Assembly (NCBI RefSeq): GCF_001425235.1
Contig: NZ_LMEA01000001.1
Coordinates: forward strand, 124,001-188,000
Direction of reading: 5' to 3'
Source of the DNA: Devosia sp. Root413D1
Lineage (GTDB): Bacteria; Pseudomonadota; Alphaproteobacteria; Rhizobiales; Devosiaceae
Length of the DNA stretch: 64,000 nt
Position numbers and translations under genes: made by a program. Numbering within the stretch: position 1 is the stretch's first letter; each line of letters opens with the position of its first letter. Under the pieces are notes generated by a model. That model did no database searches. It was not told the DNA's origin and saw nothing but the letters and a program-made list of their open reading frames with translations. This document shows positions 28,023-36,077 of this stretch, one piece after another.

Positions 28023-28310
28023 CTAGTTCAGGTCACGCCGCTCGACGAACTCGAACGCCGTCTTGTCGCTCACCCGCAGCGCCAGGTGCTGCCGGTCGAG
28101 CTCGGCCAGCCATGCCGTCCATGAGCAGGGGCTCATGCCGTCGTCCTGGCTCGGGGTCTCGGTCGGCGCCGCCGGCCGCGCGAAGTTCAGCGCCAGCCGC
28201 GCCCGCACCTGCCCGTTCGGATCGGGAACGCGGCGCAAAGCCGGCTTGCCATGACGCGCCGTCACCCAGTTCTGGATATCGCGGTGTTCGATGAGTGTGT
28301 GGGTATTCAT
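28023..28310 (-). CDS. Conserved hypothetical protein, paralogue of the gene at 26248
   Basis: The 95-residue protein shares LIEHRDIQNWVTARHGKPA with the gene at 26248 and has a similar C-terminal aromatic block (SWTAWLAELDRQHLALRV). It ends seven bases after the stop of the convergent diguanylate cyclase. GGAGG precedes the ATG by about six bases. Function unknown. A duplicated small protein around a cyclic di-GMP enzyme could hint at shared use, but this may be chance. Confidence 0.75.
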   Translation of the reverse strand: MNTHTLIEHRDIQNWVTARHGKPALRRVPDPNGQVRARLALNFARPAAPTETPSQDDGMSPCSWTAWLAELDRQHLALRVSDKTAFEFVERRDLN

Positions 28311-28523
28311 TCTGGCCTCCCCTCAGATGCCCTAACTAACTTCCCAACGCCAATTCGGCGGTTCAGTTCCGCCCAGTTTGGCTCCCTCCCATGCGACATT
28401 TATGACAGGTCGAGATCGGCTCCGGCAGCCGATCTTCAGACCCCGCTGCGGGCCGCGGCGTCTTGACTTGGCCAAGCGCTTGATCGCGCTTTGAAGACGC
28501 ACGTTCCTCAATTTTCGGAGGCT

Positions 28524-29147
28524 TCAGGCGCGGGCCCGCCGCAGCACTTTTTCCACACGCGTCCGCTTGGCGCTGGCCTCGATCGAGGTGAGTCGCGTCT
28601 CGAGCAGGCGCACGAATGCCTCTCGGTGCGCCGCGTCGATCACTGGCTGTGCCTGTTCGGCATACATCGGGAACTGGTTCGGCGCCGCGCCGTCGAGCCG
28701 CTCGAGCAGCACCGGCAGCACCTTGCTGCCATGCCCGGCCGCGGCGAGCTTGACGAGGATCGCCACCGCCTTGTCCTTGGCGATCACCGAACCCTTATCC
28801 GCCGCAACGAGGATCGCCGGCAGTTGCGCCAGCACCGCAGCAGGTTGCAGCGATGTGATCGTCTCGATCGCCTGCAACGCGCCCCAGACGTTGCGATTGT
28901 TCTTGCCGCTCAGCAGCTTGAGGAACGCCGGGGCGTGTGGTGCCACCAGCTCCGGCTTCAACGCCCCGAGCTCGTACAGCACCTTGATGGCGTCGTTGGA
29001 AACGGCAGTCGTCCCCGTCGCGAGCGCCCCGGCCAGCTCGGCGATGGCGGCGGCGTCCGGTTTTGCCGCCAGCGCCTCCGCCAGCTCGACATTGGGCTGC
29101 TCGTCATTGCGCCCCAGCGCCGAAGCGAGTTTGCCGAGGACGCTCAT
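28524..29147 (-). CDS. Helical-repeat (HEAT-like) protein
   Basis: The 207-residue product begins MSVLGKLASALGRNDEQPN and is almost entirely helical, with repeated pairs of Ala/Leu-rich helices (AELAGALATGTTAVSNDAIKV split by a turn, VWGALQAIETITSLQP, AILVKLAAAGHGSKVLPVLL) suggesting HEAT or ARM repeats. It probably binds a protein partner. The ATG overlaps the deoD stop by four bases (ATGA), so it is translated with the purine nucleoside phosphorylase, and longer frames are excluded. No specific family name recognised. Confidence 0.75.
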   Translation of the reverse strand: MSVLGKLASALGRNDEQPNVELAEALAAKPDAAAIAELAGALATGTTAVSNDAIKVLYELGALKPELVAPHAPAFLKLLSGKNNRNVWGALQAIETITSLQPAAVLAQLPAILVAADKGSVIAKDKAVAILVKLAAAGHGSKVLPVLLERLDGAAPNQFPMYAEQAQPVIDAAHREAFVRLLETRLTSIEASAKRTRVEKVLRRARA

Positions 29148-29857
29148 GCGCCGATCGCGGTGTCGAGCGCCAGGGTGATCATCTCCCTGAGCGACGACTG
29201 CCGGTCCTCGGCGCTGAGTTCGGCATGGGTGATCAGGCAATCGGTCATCGTGCAGATGGCCAGCGCCTTGCGGTCGAACCGCGCCGCCAGCGTGTAGAGC
29301 GCCGCCGCCTCCATCTCCACCCCGAGAATGCCATGCGCCGGCAGCCGGCCATAGCCGGTGAGGCCGGGCTCGATGTGGTAGAAGATGTCGGACGAGAGCA
29401 TGTTGCCGACGTGGTAGCGCATCCCGGCCTTCTCGGCCCGCTCGACGCTGTCACGCAAAAGCCCGAAATCGGCGATCGGCGCGAAGTTGAACGGCGTGAA
29501 GGCGTCGCGGACAATCGCTGAGTCCGTCGTCGCGCCTTGGGCGATGATCAGGTCGCGCACCTTCACCTTGGCATTGAGCCCGCCGCAGGTGCCGACCCGG
29601 ATCAGCTTCTGCAGCCCATAAACGTTGATCAGCTCGTGCACATAGATCGACAGCGATGCCTGCCCCATGCCGGTCGCCTGCACCGAAACGGGCTTCCCCT
29701 TCCAGCTGCCGGTATAGCCGAGGCAATTGCGCACCGAGTTCACCAGCCTGGCGTCTTCGAAGAAGTTCTCGGCGATCCACTTGGCACGCAAGGGGTCGCC
29801 GGGCAGCAGCACCGCCTCGGCATAGTCACCGGGCTTGGCGTGATTGTGCGGGGTCAT
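29144..29857 (-). CDS. deoD: Purine-nucleoside phosphorylase, DeoD type
   Basis: The 237-residue protein reversibly phosphorolyses purine nucleosides. It shows AVLLPGDPLRAKWIAENF, the phosphate-binding GMGQASLSIYVHELI, RVGTCGGL and the nucleoside-binding ILGVEMEAAALYTLAA with Met-Glu, and the catalytic Asp in CTMTDCLITH in the place of the usual SD. The length matches hexameric DeoD. It is the first gene of a two-gene unit with the helical-repeat protein and is divergent from argC across about 100 nt. Confidence 0.95.
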   Translation of the reverse strand: MTPHNHAKPGDYAEAVLLPGDPLRAKWIAENFFEDARLVNSVRNCLGYTGSWKGKPVSVQATGMGQASLSIYVHELINVYGLQKLIRVGTCGGLNAKVKVRDLIIAQGATTDSAIVRDAFTPFNFAPIADFGLLRDSVERAEKAGMRYHVGNMLSSDIFYHIEPGLTGYGRLPAHGILGVEMEAAALYTLAARFDRKALAICTMTDCLITHAELSAEDRQSSLREMITLALDTAIGA

Positions 29858-29961
29858 TTCGGCCTCTCATATGATGGTGTTTGCGCCACCAAACCCTTTG
29901 CAGATGACAGAGGCAACCCCTATATGTCCCGCGCATTCAACCCCTTTATTGGGAGTCTCAC

Positions 29962-30912
29962 ATGGTCGCGAAAATCTTCATCGACGGCGAAGCCGGTACC
30001 ACGGGTCTGCAGATCCGCGAGCGCCTTGCCGGCCGTCGCGACCTCGAGGTGATCTCCATCGCCCACGACAAGCGCAAGGATCTCGAGGAGCGGAAGCGCC
30101 TCCTGAACCTCGCCGATGTGGCGATCCTCTGCCTGCCTGACGACGCGGCCAAAGAGAGCGTGTCGCTGATCGAGAACGACACCACCAAGGTGATCGACGC
30201 CTCGACCGCGCATCGTATCGCCGAAGGCTGGGCCTATGGCTTTGCCGAGATGGACAAGGCGCAGTCCCAAGCCATTGCCAATGCCACGCGGGTCGGCAAC
30301 CCCGGCTGCTGGCCGCAGGGCGCCATCGCAACGCTGCGCCCGCTGGTCGAGGCCGGCCTCGTGCCGGCCGATTTCCCGGTCACCGTCAACGGCATATCCG
30401 GCTATTCCGGCGGCGGCCGCACCATGATCGAGGACTATGAGGCACAGGGCGAGAACGCCAATGAGTTCGCGCTCTACGGCCTCACCTTCAAGCACAAGCA
30501 CCTGCCTGAACTGCAGAAATACGCCAAGCTGGCGCATACCCCGCTGTTCCAGCCCGCCGTCGGCAATTTCCGGCAGGGGATGATCACCGCGGTGCCGCTG
30601 CAGCTCTGGACCCTGAGCAAGGTGCCGACCGGCGCGGAACTCCATGCTGCCATCGCCGACCACTTTGCGGCGATCCCGCAAAGCTTCGTCGATGTCGCGC
30701 CGCTGTCCGATCTCGAGCGCAGCCCCGAGCTCAACCCCGAGCTCTACAACGACACCAACCGCATGCGGCTGCACGTCTTCGCCAATGATGCGAAGGCTCA
30801 GGCGTTGCTGGTCGCGGTCTACGACAATCTCGGCAAGGGCGCGTCCGGCGCCGCGGTGCAAAACCTCAACCTGATGCTCGGCGTCGCCGCGGACACCAGC
30901 CTGGCGGCGTAG
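29962..30912 (+). CDS. argC: N-acetyl-gamma-glutamyl-phosphate reductase (type 2)
   Basis: The 316-residue protein reduces N-acetylglutamyl phosphate in arginine synthesis. It opens AKIFIDGEAGTTGLQIRERL (short-class ArgC Rossmann motif) and has the catalytic cysteine in VGNPGCWPQGA (Cys about 116) and NGISGYSGGGRTMIEDYE. The length is that of the type 2 enzymes of alphaproteobacteria, shorter than the E. coli form. GGGAG lies six to ten bases before the ATG. No other arginine gene is nearby. A long inverted repeat follows. Confidence 0.96.
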   Translation: MVAKIFIDGEAGTTGLQIRERLAGRRDLEVISIAHDKRKDLEERKRLLNLADVAILCLPDDAAKESVSLIENDTTKVIDASTAHRIAEGWAYGFAEMDKAQSQAIANATRVGNPGCWPQGAIATLRPLVEAGLVPADFPVTVNGISGYSGGGRTMIEDYEAQGENANEFALYGLTFKHKHLPELQKYAKLAHTPLFQPAVGNFRQGMITAVPLQLWTLSKVPTGAELHAAIADHFAAIPQSFVDVAPLSDLERSPELNPELYNDTNRMRLHVFANDAKAQALLVAVYDNLGKGASGAAVQNLNLMLGVAADTSLAA

Positions 30913-30943
30913 CCGACACTTCCAGCTCCCGCCGGTGGCTGCG

Positions 30944-31049
30944 GACCCCCACCCTTGATCCCTCCCCGCAAGGGGGAGGGAGACGCAGACTGCGATGTTA
31001 GTGTGAGGGTCTCCCTCCCCCTTGCGGGGAGGGGACAGGGGTGGGGGTC
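30944..31049. repeat. Long intergenic inverted repeat (41-bp arms)
   Basis: Arms 30944-30984 and 31009-31049 are inverse copies with about three mismatches around a 24-base centre, and each contains CCTCCCC and GGGGAGG hairpin halves. It lies between convergent argC and the UbiH-type gene. The CCCTCCCC/GGGGAGGG core is shared with 26103-26228 and 39053-39190. Confidence 0.8.
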
Positions 31050-31080
31050 AGCCCGCGCCGGCAGTTCAGCAACGCAGCCC

Positions 31081-32295
31081 CTAGATCTGCAACCCACGCA
31101 GCAGTTTCGGCCCATTCCGATCAAGCCCGGCGGCGCGGGCGATCAGCAGGTCCTTGACCGGCGGCAGCCGGTCGACCACGCCCATGCCGAAATCGCGCAG
31201 CGCCCGCACCGGCGCGACGTCGTTCGAGAACAGTCGCACCATCCCGTCGGTCACCATCGCCATCAGCGCGGTGTCGAAGCGCCGCCAATGCTGGTAGCGC
31301 TCGAGCACGTCGGCGGCGCCATGGTCCTGCCCGAGCCGGATCGCATCGATCACCACTTCGGCCAGCGCCGCCACGTCTTTCAGCCCCAGGTTCAGTCCCT
31401 GCCCGGCCACCGGATGCACCACATGCGCCGCATCACCGATCAGCGCCAGCCGCGGCGCGACGAAGCTTTTGGCGATCTGCAAGCGCAGCGGGAAGGCCTG
31501 CAGCCCTTCCTCGAGCGTCACGCGCCCGAGGCTCGAGCCCATCACCGCCTCGATCTCGGCGGCGATCGCCTCCGCCGGCCAGCCCTTCAGCTCCGCCGCC
31601 CGCTCGCTGCTTTCGGTCCACACCAGCGATGAGCGCCGGCCCGGCAGCGGCAGGCTGGCGAATGGCCCGGCCGGCCGGAAATGCTCGTAGGCCGTGCCCT
31701 CGTGGTCGAGTTCGTGCGTGATGGTGGTGACCAGCCCGGATTGCCGGTAATCGTGCGAGATCACCTCGATCCCGGCCATGCGCCGCAGCGCCGATTGTGC
31801 CCCGTCCGAGGCGATCACCAGCGGCGCCATGATGGTGCGGCCGTCGGCAAGGCTCAGCCGCGCCATGCCGGGGTCGGCGGCAAAGCCGGTGATTTCCACC
31901 GGCGCGATGATCTCGACGCCCTCGCCCAGCGCGCCGAGCAGGGTCTCGGCCACCAGCTGGTTGGGCACCAGGTGGGCGAACGGCTCGCCCGGCGCCACAT
32001 CGCCCAGAAAGCTCAGGAACAGCGGCCGCGAAATATCGCCGGTGCCGGAATCGGTGATCTTCATCTGTCTGACCGGCTCGGCGCCGATCGCCATCGCCGT
32101 CCACACCCCCAGCTCAACGAAGATGCGGCGCACTCCCGCGGCGATGGCCGAGGCGCGCTGGTCCTTGGGCACCGAGAACGGCCGTCGATCAACCAGCGCG
32201 ACGCGAAGACCCTTCATCGAGCGGCTCAGCGCCAGCGCCATGGTCAGGCCCACCGGCCCGCCGCCCACGATCACGATGTCAAAGCTGTCGGCCAT
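31081..32295 (-). CDS. UbiH/UbiF/VisC/COQ6 family FAD-dependent hydroxylase
   Basis: The 404-residue flavoprotein has the FAD motif DIVIVGGGPVGLTMALALS, the DG motif VIASDGAQSALRRMAG and the second FAD motif GDAAHVVHPVAGQGLNLGLK. These define the ubiquinone hydroxylases that add ring hydroxyl groups during coenzyme Q synthesis. Which ring position it modifies cannot be told here; alphaproteobacteria often have one broad enzyme (UbiL/UbiM/UbiH-like). ATG 32295 has GGAG eight bases upstream. It is divergent from glnK across 286 nt. Confidence 0.88.
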   Translation of the reverse strand: MADSFDIVIVGGGPVGLTMALALSRSMKGLRVALVDRRPFSVPKDQRASAIAAGVRRIFVELGVWTAMAIGAEPVRQMKITDSGTGDISRPLFLSFLGDVAPGEPFAHLVPNQLVAETLLGALGEGVEIIAPVEITGFAADPGMARLSLADGRTIMAPLVIASDGAQSALRRMAGIEVISHDYRQSGLVTTITHELDHEGTAYEHFRPAGPFASLPLPGRRSSLVWTESSERAAELKGWPAEAIAAEIEAVMGSSLGRVTLEEGLQAFPLRLQIAKSFVAPRLALIGDAAHVVHPVAGQGLNLGLKDVAALAEVVIDAIRLGQDHGAADVLERYQHWRRFDTALMAMVTDGMVRLFSNDVAPVRALRDFGMGVVDRLPPVKDLLIARAAGLDRNGPKLLRGLQI

Positions 32296-32515
32296 AGGAG
32301 AACTCCGCTTCGCCGCTATGTCGGACTTCCCATCGCGCGACGCAAGGCGATGCTTTGCCGCGTCGTACTGCTGCACAAAGTGTCAGCACCTTGATCGAAT
32401 CTGCCCAACTTGTGTGCATGAGCCTTGTGCAGATCAGGCCACTGCACCGTCGCTAGGCACCGAGCATCCGTCTTTCCTTAATAGAATCATAAGCTTGGCG
32501 ATTGCGGCCGCAGTT

Positions 32516-32531
32516 TGGCACGCGACTTGAG
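32516..32531 (+). promoter_or_regulatory. Sigma-54 promoter of glnK-amtB
   Basis: TGGCACGCGACTTGAG matches the sigma-54 consensus TGGCACG-N4-TTGCW apart from one base of the -12 element. It lies about 50 bases upstream of the glnK ATG, leaving room for a start site near 32541. Nitrogen control through RpoN and NtrC is the known mode for glnK-amtB. The 200 nt upstream are AT-richer and could hold NtrC sites, but I did not identify one with confidence. Confidence 0.82.
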
Positions 32532-32581
32532 TCTGTTTGAGCCGATTGGAGACCGTCCAACACGTATCGAAAGGGGCATCC

Positions 32582-32920
32582 ATGAAGCTGGTGATCGCAA
32601 TCATCAAACCGTCGCGCCTGGAGGAGGTCCGCCAGGCCCTCAACTCGCTCGACGTCCACGGCATGACCGTGACCGAAGTCAAAGGCTATGGCCGGCAGAA
32701 GGGCCATTCTGAAATCTACCGCGGCACCGAGTATGCCGTGCACTTCCTGCCCAAGCTCAAGATCGAGATCGCTGTCGACGACGCCCAGTCCGACGCCATC
32801 GTCTCGGCCATCCGCGAGAGCGCCCAGACGGGCCGCATCGGTGACGGCAAGATCTTCGTGCTCGACCTGTTGGCCGTCACCCGCATCCGCACCGGCGAAA
32901 CCGGCGCGGCCGCGCTCTGA
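32582..32920 (+). CDS. glnK: PII nitrogen regulatory protein GlnK
   Basis: The 112-residue trimeric signal protein begins MKLVIAIIKPSRLEEVRQAL. The T loop contains KGYGRQKGHSEIYRGTEY with the uridylylation site Tyr about 51, and the C-terminal RIRTGETGAAAL matches PII. GlnK binds and closes AmtB when ammonium is plentiful. The ATG at 32582 gives the standard start. It sits behind a sigma-54 promoter and 26 nt upstream of amtB, the universal glnK-amtB pair. Whether the partner GlnB is encoded elsewhere is not visible. Confidence 0.97.
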   Translation: MKLVIAIIKPSRLEEVRQALNSLDVHGMTVTEVKGYGRQKGHSEIYRGTEYAVHFLPKLKIEIAVDDAQSDAIVSAIRESAQTGRIGDGKIFVLDLLAVTRIRTGETGAAAL

Positions 32921-32946
32921 TGCCGCTACCCTCTGGAGAAACCCCA

Positions 32947-34302
32947 ATGACAGACTTGAAGATGTCAAAAGTCCTGGGAGCTGCGGCACTGGCCTCGCTG
33001 GCTCTCGCCCTGCCTGCCTTCGCGCAGGACGCCGCGGCGCCGGCCGCTGAAGTCGTTCCGATCATCGACAAGGGCGACACCGCCTGGATGCTGGTCTCGA
33101 CCATGGTCGTCTTCGTGATGATCGTGCCGGGCCTCGCCCTGTTCTATGGCGGCCTCGTCCGCGCCAAGAACGTGCTGTCGATCCTCAGCCAGGTACTCGG
33201 CGGCGTCGCCCTGATCGCCCTGCTCTGGGTGGCCTACGGCTACACGCTGGCCTTCGGCGGCAGCGAAGGCGGCCTGTCGCCCATCATCGGCGATTTCTCC
33301 AAGCTGTTCCTGTCGGGCGTAACGATCGAATCGACCGCCGCTACCTTCTCGGCCGGCTTCCAGCTGCCCGAACTGGTGTTCGTGGTGTTCCAGCTCACCT
33401 TCGCCTGCATCACCTCGACCCTCATCGTCGGCGGCATCGCCGAGCGCATGAAGTTCGGTGCCGTGATGCTGTTCCTGGCGCTCTGGTTCACCTTCTCCTA
33501 CCTGCCGATCGCCCACATGGTCTGGGCCGGCACCGGCTACCTGTTCGGTCTCGGCGCCTATGACTTCGCCGGTGGCACCGTGGTGCACATCAACTCCGGT
33601 GTGGCCGCGCTCGTCGCCGCCATCGTCCTCGGGCCGCGCACCGGCTTCCTCAAGGAACCGATCCCGCCGCACAACCTGACCTTCGTCTTCATCGGCGCGG
33701 GCCTCCTCTGGTTCGGCTGGTTCGGCTTCAACGCCGGCTCGAACCTCGAAGCCAACGGCCTCACCGCCCAGGCCTTCCTCAACACCATCACTGCCCCGGC
33801 CGCTGCGGCCCTGGCGTGGGGCCTGGCTGAGAAGTTCACCCGCGGTCATGCCTCGCTGCTCGGCTTCGCCTCGGGCGCCGTCGCCGGCCTCGTCGCCATC
33901 ACCCCGGCCGCCGGCTTTGCCGGCACCATCGGTGCGATCGTCCTCGGCGCCATCGCCGGTGTGGTCTGCCTGTGGGCCGTCGTGACGCTGAAGCCGATGT
34001 TCAAGTACGACGACTCGCTCGACGTGTTCGGCATCCATGGCGTCGGCGGCATCGTCGGCGCCCTGGGCACCGCGTTCGTCGCCAGCCCGACCTTCGGGGG
34101 GTACCCGCTGGCCGGCTACGAGATGTGGAGCCAGTTCGTCAAGCAGCTGACCGGCGTCGGGATCGCCATCGTCTGGTCGGCCGTGGTGGCGCTGATCGCC
34201 ATGTTCATCGTCAAGGCAGTGTTCGGCGGCGCCCGCGTCACCGAGTCGGCCGAGAGCGATGGCCTCGACCTCTCGAGCCACGGCGAGCGCGCCTATAACT
34301 AG
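32947..34302 (+). CDS. amtB: Ammonium transporter AmtB
   Basis: The 451-residue protein has a signal peptide-like N terminus (ALASLALALPAFAQ, cleavage about residue 25) and eleven predicted membrane helices. The pore twin histidines are in GGTVVHINSGVAALVA and DVFGIHGVGGIVGALG, and the Amt motif DFAGGTVVHINSG is intact. The ATG at 32947 has GGAG about ten bases upstream; an ATG overlapping the glnK stop (32920) is less likely. It is co-transcribed with glnK under nitrogen control. A palindrome repeat begins 16 bases after the stop. Confidence 0.96.
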   Translation: MTDLKMSKVLGAAALASLALALPAFAQDAAAPAAEVVPIIDKGDTAWMLVSTMVVFVMIVPGLALFYGGLVRAKNVLSILSQVLGGVALIALLWVAYGYTLAFGGSEGGLSPIIGDFSKLFLSGVTIESTAATFSAGFQLPELVFVVFQLTFACITSTLIVGGIAERMKFGAVMLFLALWFTFSYLPIAHMVWAGTGYLFGLGAYDFAGGTVVHINSGVAALVAAIVLGPRTGFLKEPIPPHNLTFVFIGAGLLWFGWFGFNAGSNLEANGLTAQAFLNTITAPAAAALAWGLAEKFTRGHASLLGFASGAVAGLVAITPAAGFAGTIGAIVLGAIAGVVCLWAVVTLKPMFKYDDSLDVFGIHGVGGIVGALGTAFVASPTFGGYPLAGYEMWSQFVKQLTGVGIAIVWSAVVALIAMFIVKAVFGGARVTESAESDGLDLSSHGERAYN

Positions 34303-34749
34303 GCAGGAGCGTCGTCAGGAAAAGTTGCAGACTTTTCCGGTTCGACGGCGCGACCACCTAGAGCACTCGACGCGGGCGGGGACCTCCTCCCCTTCGCCCG
34401 CGTCCAACCCCGGAGAGCCGGGTTGCGGCTCGGCTCTCCCTCGGAAACCGGGCTGTTGCGCGGTTTTCCGAACCCCGCTGATCGCGGCGTGCAGCTCACG
34501 TACCTCTTGGCCCGCCACAGAGGCTTCCCACTCGCAAACCGCGTGGGCTGCACACCCCGGTCAACGGCGTCCGGGCCCGGAACAGGGACCGGCATCCGCC
34601 CCGCCAGGCGATGCCGCGTCGCCTAGTTTCTGGTCAATACCGGGTCGTTGACCGCCCAAATCTTGAGCACTTCGCTGCCTGCGAAGCCGCTGCTTATTGC
34701 CAGGCAACCTAACCTGCTGAAACCGCTGCACTCTTTCCGCCCGTTCAAC
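34303..34749. other. Gene-free gap between the two ammonium transporter genes, with strong hairpins
   Basis: No credible protein gene. From 34412 to 34575 four hairpins follow in series. The stems are 34412-34420 with 34431-34439 (9 bp, perfect), a CGGAAACC/GGTTTTCCG stem at 34442-34470 with one bulge, 34489-34500 with 34542-34553 (12 bp with one G-U, enclosing a 5-bp stem 34503-34507/34519-34523), and CCCGG/CCGGG at 34556-34575. This may be a structured RNA, an amtB trailer, or a dispersed structured repeat. The minus-strand frames here look non-coding. Confidence 0.5.
34318..34338. repeat. Dispersed palindrome GGAAAAGT-N5-ACTTTTCC, copy 2
   Basis: Identical core and loop (TGCAG) to the copy at 11695-11715, located 16 bases after the amtB stop. 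The right flank, CGGTTCGACGGCGCGACCA, nearly matches that of copy 3 at 46642-46663, so the repeat unit is at least 45 bases long. Confidence 0.7.
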
Positions 34750-34765
34750 TGGCACGCGGCTTGAT
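34750..34765 (+). promoter_or_regulatory. Sigma-54 promoter of the second amtB
   Basis: TGGCACGCGGCTTGAT matches the sigma-54 -24/-12 pattern and differs from the glnK promoter (32516-32531) at only two positions. The amtB2 ATG at 34821 is 55 bases downstream, the same geometry as glnK. This also argues against the longer frame starting at 34761, whose first codon would lie inside the promoter. Confidence 0.82.
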
Positions 34766-34820
34766 TGCCATGCCCCCGAATGAACCCGGATGCGAGCCGG
34801 GTGTTGCTTGGGAGGCTTCA

Positions 34821-36020
34821 ATGGCTGAGTCCGCAGGGCTCGACGTATTCTTTGTGCTGGTCGGCGCGATCCTGGTGTTCGCCATGCATGGCGGCTTCGC
34901 CTTCCTCGAGCTGGGGACGGTGCGCGGCAAGAACCAGGTCAACGCGCTGGTCAAAATCCTGGTCGATTTCGCCTTCTCGACGCTGGCCTATTTCGTCATC
35001 GGGTACAGCATCGCCTACGGCGTCACCTTCTTCCACAATGCCGCAACGCTTTCGGGCGGCGGGGCCGGTTTCGCGCCGCAGGGCTTCAGCCTGGTCAAGT
35101 TCTTCTTCCTTGCTACCTTCGCGGCGGCGGTGCCCGCCATCATCTCCGGCGGCATCGCCGAGCGCGCCAAGTTCTGGCCCCAAGTGATCGCTGCTGCCGT
35201 CATCGTCGGGCTGATCTATCCGTTCTCCGAAGGCATCGTCTGGAATGCCAATTTCGGCATCCAGGCCTGGCTTGAATCGAGCTTCGGCGCCCGCTTCCAC
35301 GATTTCGCCGGCTCGATCCAGGTACATGCGCTGGGCGGCTGGCTGGCGCTCGCCGCGGTGTTGCGCATGGGCGCCCGCATCGGCCGCTACGGCCCGAACG
35401 GCCGGCCGTTTGCGCCATCCTCGATCCCGTGGCTGGCGCTCGGCACCTGGCTGCTCTGCATCGGCTGGTTCGGCTTCAACGTCATGTCGGCGCAGTCGGT
35501 CGCCGGCGTCTCCGGGCTCGTCGCCATCAACTCGCTGATGGCCATGGTCGGCGGCATTATTGCCGCCGTGGTGATCGGCCGCAACGATCCGGGCTTCACC
35601 CATAACGGCGCGCTGGCCGGCCTCGTCGCCGTCTGCGCCGGCTCCGACCTCTACCACCCGCTGGCGGCACTCGCCGTCGGTGCGGTGGCCGGCGTCATCT
35701 TCGTCAAGGGCTTCTCCTGGACCCAGGAGAAGCTCAAGGTCGACGACGTGCTCGGCGTCTGGCCGCTGCACGGCCTTTGCGGCCTGTGGGGCGGCATCGC
35801 CGCCGGCATTTTCGGGCTCGAAGCGCTGGGCGGCATGGGCGGGGTGTCGTTCGTTACCCAGCTGGTCGGCTCACTCACCGTCTCCGTCTATGCTTTCGCC
35901 GCCGGCTATGTGCTCTACTGGCTGTCCAACCGCGTCGCGCCAGTGCGCCTCAGCGACGAACAGCAACGCCGCGGCGCCGACCTGTCGATCCACTCGATCG
36001 GCGCCGAACCCGAGTTCTGA
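34821..36020 (+). CDS. Second ammonium transporter (Amt family)
   Basis: The 399-residue protein has no signal peptide and starts MAESAGLDVFFVLVGAILVF. Eleven helices are predicted. The conserved pore histidines are in GSIQVHALGGWLALAA and VWPLHGLCGLWGG, and GWFGFNVMSAQ corresponds to the GWFGFNAGS block. It is about 50 residues shorter than the first AmtB and diverged enough to be a distinct subtype, not a recent duplicate. GGGAGG sits five to eleven bases before the ATG. It has its own sigma-54 promoter and no PII gene, and is followed by a 32-residue membrane peptide. Confidence 0.93.
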   Translation: MAESAGLDVFFVLVGAILVFAMHGGFAFLELGTVRGKNQVNALVKILVDFAFSTLAYFVIGYSIAYGVTFFHNAATLSGGGAGFAPQGFSLVKFFFLATFAAAVPAIISGGIAERAKFWPQVIAAAVIVGLIYPFSEGIVWNANFGIQAWLESSFGARFHDFAGSIQVHALGGWLALAAVLRMGARIGRYGPNGRPFAPSSIPWLALGTWLLCIGWFGFNVMSAQSVAGVSGLVAINSLMAMVGGIIAAVVIGRNDPGFTHNGALAGLVAVCAGSDLYHPLAALAVGAVAGVIFVKGFSWTQEKLKVDDVLGVWPLHGLCGLWGGIAAGIFGLEALGGMGGVSFVTQLVGSLTVSVYAFAAGYVLYWLSNRVAPVRLSDEQQRRGADLSIHSIGAEPEF

Positions 36021-36037
36021 GCCGACCCGGGAACGGT

Positions 36038-36072
36038 TCTCCTTCCGCGCTCGTTGAGAGAGCGGAAGGAGA
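36038..36072 (+). promoter_or_regulatory. Perfect 11-bp hairpin covering the ribosome site of the small ORF
   Basis: TCTCCTTCCGC (36038-36048) pairs with GCGGAAGGAGA (36062-36072) over a 13-base loop. The right arm is the AGGAG ribosome site of the 32-residue peptide whose ATG is at 36078. It lies 18 bases after the amtB2 stop. It may terminate or attenuate amtB2, or hide the small ORF's ribosome site until the structure is opened. There is no run of T after it. Confidence 0.6.
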
Positions 36073-36077
36073 GTCCC

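Noticed and set aside
28458-28500. GCGTCTT/AAGACGC nested hairpin after the small gene at 28023
   Set aside because: It could be a terminator but has no T run and no clear link to a transcript end; too weak to list as a feature.
34299-34595. Minus-strand frame of 98 residues in the amtB gap
   Set aside because: It reads through palindromes and strong hairpins, has no ribosome site and no recognisable domain, so I treat it as non-coding.
34761-34820. Extended N terminus of the second amtB from 34761
   Set aside because: It would start inside the sigma-54 promoter, and a GGGAGG site fits ATG 34821.
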